DNA of 42,437 bases. It comes from Alloprevotella tannerae (lineage in GTDB: Bacteria > Bacteroidota > Bacteroidia > Bacteroidales > Bacteroidaceae). Positions 23,556 through 32,580 of the stretch are shown here, piece after piece (within the stretch, counting starts at the first letter, position 1; the number at the start of each line of letters is the position of its first letter). The translations under genes were made by a program, and so were the position numbers. Under the pieces are notes generated by a model. The model had not been told where the DNA came from and did no database searches. It saw only the letters and a program-made list of their open reading frames with translations. Location: positions 1 to 42,437 of the forward strand of contig JABZGR010000017.1 of the NCBI GenBank assembly GCA_015259125.1, in the 5' to 3' direction.

Positions 23556-25109
23556 TTAAAGCGGAATATTGCCATGTTTCTTAATCGGTCTCGTCTCGCG
23601 CTTGCCGGAGAGTTGCGCCAGTGCGCGGCAGATGCGGAAACGCGTATTGCGAGGCTCGATTACATCGTCGACATAGCCATACTCAGCTGCCTTATACGGA
23701 TTCGTGAAGAGATCGTTATACTCTTGTTCCTTTGCTGCCAAGAATGCTTTCGGATCTTCTTGCTCCTTAGCCTCTTTGCCGTTGAGAATAGCCACAGCCC
23801 CACTGGCGCCCATCACGGCAATCTCAGCACTGGGCCAAGCGTAGTTAAGGTCGTTCTTCAACTGCTTACAACCCATCACAATATGACTGCCGCCATAGCT
23901 CTTGCGCAGGGTCACAGTCACCTTAGGTACCGTCGCTTCACCATAAGCAAAGAGGAGTTTTGCGCCGTGGTCAATCACCGCGTTATACTCCTGACCTGTA
24001 CCGGGCAGGAAGCCGGGAACATCGACGAGTGAAACGATAGGAATATTGAAGCTATCGCAGAAACGCACGAAGCGAGCTGCTTTACGGCTGGCGTTGCTAT
24101 CTAAAACGCCGGCATAGACACTGGGCTGGTTAGCCACGATGCCCACACTTTGTCCGTTGAAGCGCGCAAAACCTATAATAATATTGCGTGCGAACTGACT
24201 CTGTACTTCCATAAACTCGCCATCATCGACAATGGCTGAAATTACGTTGTACATATCGTAAGCCTGATTGGGATTATCCGGAACTATTTCGTTCAACGCG
24301 TCCTCCTTACGATCAATCGGATCATTGGTGGGCTTCAGCGGCGCGTGATCTAAATTGTTTTGAGGCAGATATTCGAGCAAATGGCGGATAAGCAGCGCAA
24401 ACTCCTCTTCCGTCTTTGCCGTAAAGTGTGCTACGCCGGAAATAGAAGCGTGCACGTTCGCACCGCCGAGTTGTTCTTGCGTCACGTCTTCGCCCGTCAC
24501 GGTTTTCACCACCTTCGGCCCCGTCAAGAACATATAACTTACGCCCTCCAGCATCACAACGAAGTCGGTCAAAGCCGGAGAATAAACTGCGCCACCTGCA
24601 CAAGGGCCGCAAATACCTGAAATTTGTGGGATTACGCCACTAGCTTCAATGTTGCGCTGAAAGATTTCACCAAAACCGGCCAACGCATTGATGCCTTCTT
24701 GAATGCGTGCACCGCCAGAATCGTTAAGGCCGATGCAGGGAGCGCCCGTCTTCATAGCAAGGTCCATCACCTTGCATATCTTTTCGGCCATCGTGATCGA
24801 GAGACTACCGCCGTTGACCGTAAAATCCTGCGCGAAAATGAAGACCAAGCGGCCATTGATCGTACCGGAGCCGGCCACGACGCCATCACCCAAGTATTGC
24901 TTCTTATCCATGCCAAAGTCGTGGCAGCGATGAAGCTTAAACATATCCATTTCCTCGAAGGAACCTTTATCCAACAGTAGCGCAATACGCTCTCGCGCCG
25001 TATATTTTCCTTTTTCGTGCTGCTTGTCGATGGCCTTCTCCCCGCCACCAAGGCGAGCCTTACGGCGCAATTCGACCAATTGCTTTACTTTCTTCAGTTG
25101 TTCATTCAT
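23556..25109 (-). CDS. mmdA: Methylmalonyl-CoA decarboxylase alpha subunit / acyl-CoA carboxyltransferase
   Basis: I start at ATG 25109 (MNEQLKKVKQLVELRRKARL), giving 517 residues; ten extra upstream codons have no family support. The two crotonase-like halves are clear. The N half shows KGKYTARERIALLLDKGSFEE, GRLVFIFAQDFTVNGGSLS and LNDSGGARIQEG. The C half shows VDVPGFLPGTGQE, RKSYGGSHIVMG and WPSAEIAVMGASGAV. The enzyme moves CO2 between biotin and (methyl)malonyl-CoA/propionyl-CoA. It leads a three-gene set with a small subunit and a biotin carrier. No gene for the membrane decarboxylase beta subunit is next to it. Confidence 0.93.
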   Translation of the reverse strand: MNEQLKKVKQLVELRRKARLGGGEKAIDKQHEKGKYTARERIALLLDKGSFEEMDMFKLHRCHDFGMDKKQYLGDGVVAGSGTINGRLVFIFAQDFTVNGGSLSITMAEKICKVMDLAMKTGAPCIGLNDSGGARIQEGINALAGFGEIFQRNIEASGVIPQISGICGPCAGGAVYSPALTDFVVMLEGVSYMFLTGPKVVKTVTGEDVTQEQLGGANVHASISGVAHFTAKTEEEFALLIRHLLEYLPQNNLDHAPLKPTNDPIDRKEDALNEIVPDNPNQAYDMYNVISAIVDDGEFMEVQSQFARNIIIGFARFNGQSVGIVANQPSVYAGVLDSNASRKAARFVRFCDSFNIPIVSLVDVPGFLPGTGQEYNAVIDHGAKLLFAYGEATVPKVTVTLRKSYGGSHIVMGCKQLKNDLNYAWPSAEIAVMGASGAVAILNGKEAKEQEDPKAFLAAKEQEYNDLFTNPYKAAEYGYVDDVIEPRNTRFRICRALAQLSGKRETRPIKKHGNIPL

Positions 25110-25136
25110 AATATGCAATCGTATTATTTTGGGGGA

Positions 25137-25144
25137 CAAAGTTA
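25137..25144 (-). promoter_or_regulatory. Probable -7 promoter element of mmdA
   Basis: TAACTTTG on the minus strand, 27 bp before ATG 25109. No -33 match is found at about 20 nt. Confidence 0.5.
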
Positions 25145-25602
25145 CACGAAACCTAAGAGAATCAGAAGTATTTATGCCTTTTTTCGTATGCTTTCAACTT
25201 CTTGCATTAGGTTTTGACAGGTGGAAGTTATAGTTGCGCACTTTGCACACTAAGACCACCATTTGCGCAAAGAATACGAGTTTAGATTGCACACTTTCTT
25301 CTCAAATGTTTTATTTCAAAGAATTAGCGCCGACTATACAGTGCGCGAAATATGCATTTTTTATCTTTTTTCTCACTGCGATCCTACAAAATTGAGCACT
25401 TTTGAGTCTTTATTTTGATTTGAGTTACTACGTTTCAAACGTCGGTAGTCATTATTGCTAAAAACTGACCGAACCGGCCGAAAAGGATTCTACATCATTC
25501 TCCTTGATAAGCGCAAGTCGAATAAAGCAACAAGCCCCTAAGCGCTCACAAAGGCGAAAAGGTTTAGTCAGCGCTTGGCTTTCTCCGTACAGACGCGAGA
25601 GG

Positions 25603-25688
25603 TAAAAATTCCAACTAGGAGGGAAAAAATTCCAATAGGAGGAATTAAATTCCCAACAAGTAAAGAAAAAAGTCCCAATAAGGAGCAA
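25603..25688. repeat. Four-copy degenerate 21-22-bp tandem array
   Basis: Units beginning AATTCCAA, AATTCCAA, AATTCCCAA and AGTCCCAA start near 25607, 25628, 25649 and 25671. Each is followed by a GGAG- or AAG-type tail and an A-run. The plus frame reads heptads such as KIPTRRE, KIPIGGI and KFPTSKE. Confidence 0.75.
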
Positions 25689-25891
25689 AAAAATCAGCTC
25701 ATAGATACGCCATTTGAGAATAAGCCTGCGCCCAACATTGAACTAAGCAATCGATAGTGGAGCATAAGTTGCCGCAAATTCAATATAAGATTTAAGGACC
25801 TATACCTTCTTCTAAGTCTTCACGCGATGATTGCGTATGCCCCATAGCCTTTTTCTTTTGATAAGTGTAAACGCTTTTCAAATAAAGATTG

Positions 25892-25899
25892 TAACTTTG
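25892..25899 (+). promoter_or_regulatory. Probable -7 promoter element of the umuDC pair
   Basis: TAACTTTG fits TAnnTTTG and ends 29 bp before ATG 25929. The -33 region has no clear TTTG. Confidence 0.5.
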
Positions 25900-25928
25900 C
25901 AGAAACATTCGTAGCGTATCAAAAAAAA

Positions 25929-26579
25929 ATGAAAGAAGATGAAGTAAAGAAGCCTGGCAGGGGTGGACGCAGAGAAGGGGCAGGACGCCCCAAAGGCGAT
26001 CGCCGCTTGTTCTCTTTCCGTATAGAAGGGCGACTGGCCGACTTTATTGATAGTCATAAAAACCGAACAGCGTTTATACACAACTGTATAGAAGAGGCTT
26101 TCAACAGGAAGGAGGAAGGCGCCTCATTTTTCGCGCTTCAAACATTGGGCGACATTTATCCGGCCACGAGCGTTCGATCAATGACGCTCCCAAAGTTTGA
26201 CAATGCACGCGTTGTAGCCGGTTTTCCGCTGGCTTTAGACACCGATGAGCAGGCCCAAAGTGTTGATATCCTCCGGATGCTTTGTCCCAATCCGGAAGCT
26301 TCTTATTTGATAAAGGTAAGAGGCGATTCGATGATTGATGCCGGCATCAGCGACGGAGACATTATTATTGTAGACAAAAGTAATCGGACGCCCAGCGAGC
26401 ACGAAGTGGCAGTGTGCGAGTATAATGGGGAGTACACCATTAAGCATATCGTGCAGCAAGCGGGAAAGACGTGGTTAGTTCCGGCCAACCCTAAATATCC
26501 CCGTATAGAGATTTTTGAAGAAGATGATTTCTCGGTATGGGGCGTAGTCACGTATACGATTCATAAACCTCGCTCATAA
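25929..26579 (+). CDS. umuD: UmuD-like S24 autoprotease with N-terminal DNA-binding-like extension
   Basis: The 216-residue product has a normal UmuD core from about residue 88. The self-cleavage site is Ala97-Gly98 in VVAGFPL, the catalytic Ser134 is in RGDSMIDAGI and the catalytic Lys172 is in YTIKHI. The spacings (36 and 38) match E. coli UmuD closely. The first 75 residues are extra. A basic glycine-rich GRGGRREGAGRPKGDRR stretch resembles an AT-hook. Residues about 27-58 (LFSFRIEGRLADFI, NRTAFIHNCIEEAF) resemble a ribbon-helix-helix fold. It may therefore bind DNA and control its own operon, releasing on RecA-driven cleavage. umuC follows after 6 bp. Confidence 0.9.
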   Translation: MKEDEVKKPGRGGRREGAGRPKGDRRLFSFRIEGRLADFIDSHKNRTAFIHNCIEEAFNRKEEGASFFALQTLGDIYPATSVRSMTLPKFDNARVVAGFPLALDTDEQAQSVDILRMLCPNPEASYLIKVRGDSMIDAGISDGDIIIVDKSNRTPSEHEVAVCEYNGEYTIKHIVQQAGKTWLVPANPKYPRIEIFEEDDFSVWGVVTYTIHKPRS

Positions 26580-26585
26580 CAAGAT

Positions 26586-27854
26586 ATGTGGGCTTTGGCT
26601 GATTGCAATAGCTTCTTTTGTTCCGTAGAAAAAGCCTTCCATCCGGGATTAAGGGGAAAGCCTGTCTGCGTATTATCCAGCAATGATGGCAACATCGTAG
26701 CGCTTACTCCCGAAGCCAAGAAGATTGGGATTAAGCGCGGCGACCCTGTGTTTAAAGTAAGAGATCTTATTTCTTATCATAACGTGAAACTCTTCTCTGC
26801 AAATATGAAGCTCTATGCTGCGATGTCGCGCCGTGTGACCAATATGCTAAGAAAGCGCATTCATCACGTAGAAAATTACAGCATCGACGAAAGTTTTTGT
26901 TGTCTTGATGGCTATGAGCAACTCTATGATATGGAAAATTTTATGAGAGACATCGTAGAGGATGTGCGCCTTTGGACAGCAATCCCCATGAGTGTGGGGA
27001 TTGCTCCAAGTAAGACCTTGGCAAAGGTCGGTAGTAAGTTTGCCAAACAGTACAAAGGTTATCGCTCAGTGTGTTTAATTGATACAGAAGAGAAAAGGCG
27101 CAAAGCGTTGGCCCTTGTTGACCTATCTGACGTGTGGGGAATCGGTCGACGCACGCTGAAGAAATTAGCATATTACGGCATTCATACGCCTTTGGCCTTT
27201 GCAGATAAAAGTGAAAGCTGGGTGAAAAGTCACTTTACGCTGCCGATGATCCGTACTTGGAAGGAACTTAATGGCGTTGATTGTATAGACACCACGGAAG
27301 TCATTGCTAAACAAACGATTTGTACAAGTCGCAGCTTTGGCAATATGGTTACCGAACTTGAAGACCTTAAAGCATCGGTAGCTCATTTTGCCAGCTCTTG
27401 CGCCAACAAGCTCCGCGGCCAACATTCTCTGTGTAGAAGTATTACGGTGTTTATTGCGACGAACCGCTTTCGCGAGGATTTGCCACAATATAATAATATG
27501 CTTACCTATACCCTACCCATAGCCACAGCCGACACACTTGAAATTACCAATACGGCCATCGCGATTCTGCAAGAACTCTATCGCCCGGGCATACAATATA
27601 AGAAGTCGGGGGTTGTTCTTGGGGATATTTCTTCCGGAAAAGCTATCTCGCAAGACCTTTTTGACCACATTTCCAATCGCTCTGAACGTCATCAATTAAT
27701 GCACTTCATAGATAATATAAACCAACGCTATGGAACAAAAACCATTCTGCTGGGCATTGAAGGCGTAGGAAAACAAAAATGGGCCGCCAAATGTGAACAG
27801 CGCACGCCAAACTATCTCACGGATATTAACGAAATCATGACGATTCGTATATAA
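26586..27854 (+). CDS. umuC: Y-family DNA polymerase V catalytic subunit
   Basis: The 422-residue product starts MWALADCNSFFCSVEKAFHP; Asp6 is the first metal ligand. NYSIDESF (Asp101, Glu102) supplies the other carboxylates. The little-finger region and a basic C-terminus follow, including VWGIGRRTLKKLAYYGI, the helix-hairpin-helix of Y-family enzymes. The length equals E. coli UmuC. With processed UmuD it forms a translesion polymerase used after DNA damage. It is co-transcribed with the UmuD-like gene. Confidence 0.96.
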   Translation: MWALADCNSFFCSVEKAFHPGLRGKPVCVLSSNDGNIVALTPEAKKIGIKRGDPVFKVRDLISYHNVKLFSANMKLYAAMSRRVTNMLRKRIHHVENYSIDESFCCLDGYEQLYDMENFMRDIVEDVRLWTAIPMSVGIAPSKTLAKVGSKFAKQYKGYRSVCLIDTEEKRRKALALVDLSDVWGIGRRTLKKLAYYGIHTPLAFADKSESWVKSHFTLPMIRTWKELNGVDCIDTTEVIAKQTICTSRSFGNMVTELEDLKASVAHFASSCANKLRGQHSLCRSITVFIATNRFREDLPQYNNMLTYTLPIATADTLEITNTAIAILQELYRPGIQYKKSGVVLGDISSGKAISQDLFDHISNRSERHQLMHFIDNINQRYGTKTILLGIEGVGKQKWAAKCEQRTPNYLTDINEIMTIRI

Positions 27855-28034
27855 AGTGACGCGCGGTAGGCATCGCACGCGCCGTCTAAAGGTAAAGGTG
27901 TAAACTTATAGTCCGATAAAGGATGCAAGACCTAAGCCTATTGAACCCTTTCCAATGACCCTTTTTACAAAACGGTTTGCACGCAATTCTTGCCTTAAGC
28001 GCCTTCGAAGCGTCTTGCTATCATCAACAAAAAA

Positions 28035-28070
28035 ACATTGGTAGGCCGACTATTGCCAACCTACCAATGT
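28035..28070 (-). terminator. Intrinsic terminator after the adhesin-like gene
   Basis: ACATTGGTAGG (28035-28045) and CCTACCAATGT (28060-28070) pair perfectly around a 14-nt loop. The minus strand then runs TTTTTTTG. It also sits downstream of umuC. Confidence 0.88.
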
Positions 28071-28087
28071 ACTTGATGCCTTAAGCT

Positions 28088-31000
28088 TTATTTCTTTATA
28101 ATGGTCTTGCCATTGACAACGTAAATTCCCTTTCGTATTCCTTTTAGTGAATAGATGTCCTTTGCAACGAGTCGGCCATCTATTGTATAAAGATCAAAAG
28201 GTTTACCGGAGTTGATTTCTATACTCTTAACATCTGTAATGGGAGTAGCCTTTGTCGCTTCAGATTCACCACCTGCATAAACGGCAGAGACTGCATAATT
28301 TGCATTATTGTTTGATGCTTCTGTATCAGTAAACTTACTTGGCGTATCAGCATCAATGCGCTTTATCAACTTATTTCCACGATAGATATTGTAAGCCACG
28401 ACCTTTCCGCAACCTGCAGTATAGGTTATGTCGTCCAACATTAACATGTAAGTATCAGCTGTATTATTATGAATGGCAAAGTAAGTTGCACCTTCCGGCA
28501 AAGTAGCAGAATATTGCTTCCATACGCCACCGTCAACTATGACTTTCGTACTCGTTGGAATAAAGTCGGCTATCGTTGTTCCTGCTTTTGAATAAAGCAA
28601 TTCTATATTCTCCGGATAGTTAAGTGTTGACGACTTAAAGTTGTTCGCCCAGAAGGTAACAACTTGTTGCTTACCGGGGAGCGAAGGAGAAATAAGCCAG
28701 TTGTCTGCTACGATGAATTGTGAATTTTCTACACTATAAAAAGAGGCCAGATAGCGACCGCCGCTATGTGGGCGCAGACAAGTATACTCTTCCAGAACTT
28801 TATCAGTGATCCAAGAAGCGGGCTCTACTAAGGTAAAGGCGAATCGTTTTCCTTCGTTAGGATGCGGATAAGAACGACTAAACGGACCACGTGCTACACC
28901 TTTCTCTCCATATACTGATGTCCACTCTCCGAAATCATCGGTTGCCCAAGGCGTATAACGCTCGAAGTCGTCAGTTACCACTTCAGAAGTTTCTTCTATT
29001 TTCTGCCACTCTATAACGACCTTACCATCAGTTTGCGTCGTTGCCGTAACGTTAGTAGGCGCAGTTTTAGTAGAAGAAAGCAGCTCAACATTGGCTGTCG
29101 CGACATTATCATCAGGCGTAGCATCTTCGTCCGCTGTTATCACTTCCGCTTTCAACGAAAGCGGCGAAACGTCTACAACCGTAGTAGGACACTTTAATGA
29201 TATGGTATTCTGCGCGTGGGGAGCTAACGGATCAGCTATGACTTTGCTGTCTATCAAATCATTTCCTGCATAGAGTCGAACCGTATAGTTTGTTCTTTCA
29301 ATGCTTCCCATATTTCTGACATCTACCTTTGCGGTGATCGTCTCGCCCTTACGTACTTTTGAAGGCGCATTAAGCGATAGACGCAGGTCTTTCTCTACCA
29401 CATCACGAACGTAGATATTATCGAAGTATACGGTTTCTCCGGTTGGTGCTTGCGCAGTAAAGGTAAACGTTATATAAGGCAATGCAGTATATTCAGCGTC
29501 TAATTTTACAGAGGTCGTATGCCATTCTTGTTGTGAATTATCTATGTTCGCATAGTCTACGATACATAGTTGCTTGGTTTCTTTGCCCGGAGCATCTATT
29601 CTCACGATAACCTTCCCTTTTCCATTGGGAGCTGAAGAACGATTGGAAAAGACCAATGTCGGACTGACTGCACCTTTAATAGAAATCTTTCCGGACCCCA
29701 TTGTAGCACTATCCTCATCAGCAACTGAAACATAACCCGTACATCCACCATCGCCATCAGAAGACATGCCTTGCATTAACTGGAAGGTCGATTTATCTGT
29801 CTCCGATATCCACCACATCTCATTATCTAAGCGCCCATTCTTAAAGTGCTCTTCGAAGGGCAAAACATAGGGCTCTCCAACAAGGATGTTAGGCGACATA
29901 ACGCGGGGGCCTTCTCCCATCGAGTTCTCTGATGATAGCGCATAGTTAATCATATCCTGTCGCCCGACGTTCGTCTTATACGGAATACTGATTGAGGTTT
30001 CTGCCACTTTTTTTATAAGCGTCAAGTTGGCACCCATATTCGTCTCTTCTATCTCATAAACATTGTAGCGCACATCGGCCGTCTTTACGTAGCCGCCATG
30101 CGAGCCAATTGTCGCAGCATCCCAAGTAAGCGTAATTGTGCTATCCGTCTGACTGCTTTGGATATTTGTGGGTGCAATGGGCGTATCTAAACCGACATAG
30201 ACTTCTACGCTATTGCTTTCTTTGCCCTCGCCCATGGCATTCTTGGCAATAACAGAATAGGTATTGACTCCTTCTTCGGCCGCATTATCTTCGTAAGTAT
30301 AAGAACCATTAGGAGCAATATTCTCCATCTCTCCTATTTTTGCGCCGTTGCGCATAATGTCGACCTTGAACGGTGCTTCAAGGCTTGAACCATCAATGGC
30401 GGCTGACGGCGCGACAAAGGTGATCATCGCTTTCAAGCTACCATCATTGGCCGCTACAGCCGATACAAGATTCGCCTCGCCTGGCGCTTTCGTCGAATTG
30501 CCCTCAACAGAGATATCATCAAGCAGGAGTTGCCAAAACCAGTCGACATCACTTGTGCAATGAAATCCGAAATAATAGACGCCATCAGCTGTCGGAGTAA
30601 ATTTCTGTTTAATAGTCTCGTACTCGGTATTGGTTATTTTTTGTTGCGCTACAAGCACATGGGTCATAGCCTCTACGGTGGCAGCATTTCCACACTTTAC
30701 TTCCAGCAATTCCGGATAGGATATGCCCTTACTGGCTACACGATAAGAAATGTTGTACACCATATTGGCCTTTAAAGCCAGCGGTGGTGTTATGAGCCAA
30801 TCATCGTGGCTGTTATCGCCATACTGCATTTGAACGGCCGACTGTCCCGTTTCATTGTCGAGAAAATAACTCCACGTATTGCCGTCCTTGTTCGCATCAA
30901 TAATGGTAAATGAGCTTAGTGCATTTTCATTATCAAATCCTTCTTTGAAAGGTAGTGCTACCGCACTGCCGGGTGCATCCTTCCGAAACGACTTCGCACC

Positions 31001-31252
31001 CAAGCGCTGCTGCTCACGCTTTTCAGCCCGAAAAGTCTGCTTGGTAGCAAATGGCAAAAGGAGACTTTTCCGCTTAAACCCTAAAGGTTCTTGTAAACGA
31101 TTAAGGGAAGGTTTACTTTCAACCTTCATCGGCGGTAGCCTGTGCCGCTTTGCTGCCCTATTCCCAGACGGCTGTGCACTAACAGTCGTCTGGGAAAAGC
31201 CTAAGAGGGCCGTAGTGCTCAAGAAAAACAGCTTAGATAAAAAACTCTTCAT
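28088..31252 (-). CDS. Large exported adhesin-like protein with cleaved-adhesin and fibronectin III domains
   Basis: I choose ATG 31252, since MKSFLSKLFFLSTTALLGF... then begins a signal peptide cut near TTVSAQ; six upstream codons add nothing. The product is about 1,054 residues. Choice-of-anchor J/cleaved-adhesin modules occur near residues 105-260 (LPFKEGFDNEN, TWSYF, DDWLITPPL), 460-620 and 765-930 (DDFERYTPWATDDFGEW, DNWLISPSLPG). Fibronectin III-like segments lie between (APTNIQSSQTDSTITLTW; APTNVTATTQTDGKVVIEW). The C-terminal GIRKGIYVVNGKTIIKK resembles a T9SS tail. Such modules occur in Porphyromonas hemagglutinin/adhesin proteins. It is a single gene with its own terminator. Confidence 0.88.
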   Translation of the reverse strand: MKSFLSKLFFLSTTALLGFSQTTVSAQPSGNRAAKRHRLPPMKVESKPSLNRLQEPLGFKRKSLLLPFATKQTFRAEKREQQRLGAKSFRKDAPGSAVALPFKEGFDNENALSSFTIIDANKDGNTWSYFLDNETGQSAVQMQYGDNSHDDWLITPPLALKANMVYNISYRVASKGISYPELLEVKCGNAATVEAMTHVLVAQQKITNTEYETIKQKFTPTADGVYYFGFHCTSDVDWFWQLLLDDISVEGNSTKAPGEANLVSAVAANDGSLKAMITFVAPSAAIDGSSLEAPFKVDIMRNGAKIGEMENIAPNGSYTYEDNAAEEGVNTYSVIAKNAMGEGKESNSVEVYVGLDTPIAPTNIQSSQTDSTITLTWDAATIGSHGGYVKTADVRYNVYEIEETNMGANLTLIKKVAETSISIPYKTNVGRQDMINYALSSENSMGEGPRVMSPNILVGEPYVLPFEEHFKNGRLDNEMWWISETDKSTFQLMQGMSSDGDGGCTGYVSVADEDSATMGSGKISIKGAVSPTLVFSNRSSAPNGKGKVIVRIDAPGKETKQLCIVDYANIDNSQQEWHTTSVKLDAEYTALPYITFTFTAQAPTGETVYFDNIYVRDVVEKDLRLSLNAPSKVRKGETITAKVDVRNMGSIERTNYTVRLYAGNDLIDSKVIADPLAPHAQNTISLKCPTTVVDVSPLSLKAEVITADEDATPDDNVATANVELLSSTKTAPTNVTATTQTDGKVVIEWQKIEETSEVVTDDFERYTPWATDDFGEWTSVYGEKGVARGPFSRSYPHPNEGKRFAFTLVEPASWITDKVLEEYTCLRPHSGGRYLASFYSVENSQFIVADNWLISPSLPGKQQVVTFWANNFKSSTLNYPENIELLYSKAGTTIADFIPTSTKVIVDGGVWKQYSATLPEGATYFAIHNNTADTYMLMLDDITYTAGCGKVVAYNIYRGNKLIKRIDADTPSKFTDTEASNNNANYAVSAVYAGGESEATKATPITDVKSIEINSGKPFDLYTIDGRLVAKDIYSLKGIRKGIYVVNGKTIIKK

Positions 31253-31676
31253 ACGCTTTTTTTGCAACACTTTAGGTTAATAACAGGTTTAAATAAGGTA
31301 ATAAATACGTCTTAGATACTAATAGGCTAACAGAGCATACAATTACCAAGTGTTGCCATAAAATAAATGACACTCATAGCCCTTCATTATTCGACAAGGT
31401 TTTACATCAGCACTTTACCACCAAGAAGCAACAGAATCCTTTTTCAGACGAATGCGCATCTTAGCCTTGCAAAGATATCTCATTTTTATCTTCTTACAAA
31501 GAATTCACAACTATTTCAACCCTACACTCAATCTATTCAGACAATTTACAACTTTATCTTTACCTTACCTTATTGATACCATTCCCGCAAGCCGTACTAT
31601 TTTTCTTCAAGCACTAAAGAGCGGCAATATTCGCTCATCTACCTAATTTAGAGGACCTCCGGCAAGAATCATTATT

Positions 31677-31700
31677 AATGAGGAAAAAATCATCCTCATT
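31677..31700. promoter_or_regulatory. Inverted repeat upstream of the nrfH promoter, possible operator
   Basis: AATGAGGA (31677-31684) and TCCTCATT (31693-31700) are perfect arms with an 8-nt spacer. They end 27 bp before the -33 element, a position that would suit an activator. It does not match the FNR consensus. Confidence 0.45.
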
Positions 31701-31727
31701 ACTTATGATTTTTTTTCAATGAAATTG

Positions 31728-31758
31728 TTGCAAGATAAAACCTATTCCCGTATTTTTG
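31728..31758 (+). promoter_or_regulatory. Bacteroidota-type promoter of the nrf operon
   Basis: TTG at 31728-31730 and TATTTTTG at 31751-31758 are 20 nt apart. The nrfH start is 22 bp downstream of the -7 element. Confidence 0.75.
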
Positions 31759-31780
31759 TAGCGATTAAACGACAAAACTT

Positions 31781-32428
31781 ATGCGTGTACGTGAGATGTT
31801 TTCTCGGATTAAAAATAAATGGGCCGGCTTCAAGCAAGCACTCAGCTATCGTCAGAAGATAGCACTTGTTTCTTTATTGGGCATCATCGTAGGCTCAGGC
31901 GGATTATTTATGTATCTCTTGAGAATGCACACTTACATCATCGGCGACGACCCGAAGGCGTGTATCAATTGCCACATCATGTCGCCTTATTATGCTACGT
32001 GGAGCCATTCGTCTCACGCTCGCGATGCTACGTGCAACGACTGCCACGTTCCCAATGGCAATATATTGTCTCATTATCTTTTCAAGGGAAAGGATGGTAT
32101 GAAGCACGTGGCTTATTTTGTAACAAAGAGTGAGCGCCAGACGATTATGGCTGAAGACGCATCAGCCGAAGTTATTATGGACAACTGCATTCGCTGCCAC
32201 AAACAGCTGAATACGGAATTTGTAAAGACAGGTAAAATTGATTATATGATGGCCAAGCGCGGTGAAGGCAAAGCCTGCTGGGATTGCCATCGCAATGTGC
32301 CCCACGGCGGCATGAACTCGCTTTCGTCCACACCCGGCGCAGAATATGTAGAGCCGTTGCCTCCCAGTCCGGTGCCTCATTGGTTGCAGAAGATGTTAGG
32401 CCACGAGGCTGTTCCCAATCTGCGTTAA
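31781..32428 (+). CDS. nrfH: Cytochrome c nitrite reductase small subunit (membrane quinol dehydrogenase)
   Basis: The 215-residue product has one N-terminal membrane helix (about residues 27-48) and four CxxCH heme sites. These are Cys61-His65 (followed by Met67, as in NrfH heme 1), Cys85-His89, Cys136-His140 and Cys166-His170. NrfH takes electrons from menaquinol and passes them to NrfA for six-electron reduction of nitrite to ammonium. It is the first gene of nrfH-nrfA-resB-ccsA with a good promoter in front. Confidence 0.96.
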   Translation: MRVREMFSRIKNKWAGFKQALSYRQKIALVSLLGIIVGSGGLFMYLLRMHTYIIGDDPKACINCHIMSPYYATWSHSSHARDATCNDCHVPNGNILSHYLFKGKDGMKHVAYFVTKSERQTIMAEDASAEVIMDNCIRCHKQLNTEFVKTGKIDYMMAKRGEGKACWDCHRNVPHGGMNSLSSTPGAEYVEPLPPSPVPHWLQKMLGHEAVPNLR

Positions 32429-32580
32429 CTAATCAATTTACAGCATTCCCAAACGCGATCCCTACAAGGTGGCCGACAAAGCATAAAGCAAACTGCCGAC
32501 GGCTAAGGTATAAGAACCAACATAACAATTATAGTCGCAACCGCGACGCATTCATAAAGCAAAATTCCTAATTCTACAAT

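Larger units (their letters stand above)
25110..25928. other. Gene-free stretch between mmdA and the umuDC pair
   Basis: No supported gene lies here. It holds a -7 element for mmdA (TAACTTTG on the minus strand, 25137-25144), a second 21-bp-period array (25603-25688) and a -7 element for umuD (25892-25899). I see no obvious LexA-like palindrome near the umuD start. Confidence 0.6.
31253..31780. other. AT-rich divergent intergenic stretch before nrfH
   Basis: No supported gene lies here; short frames at 31367-31576 and 31452-31646 look random. It carries the nrfH promoter and an inverted repeat just upstream of it. Confidence 0.6.

Noticed and set aside
32429..32580. Promoter or small gene between nrfH and nrfA
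   Set aside because: No TAnnTTTG element with proper spacing and no coding frame with a start and family character.
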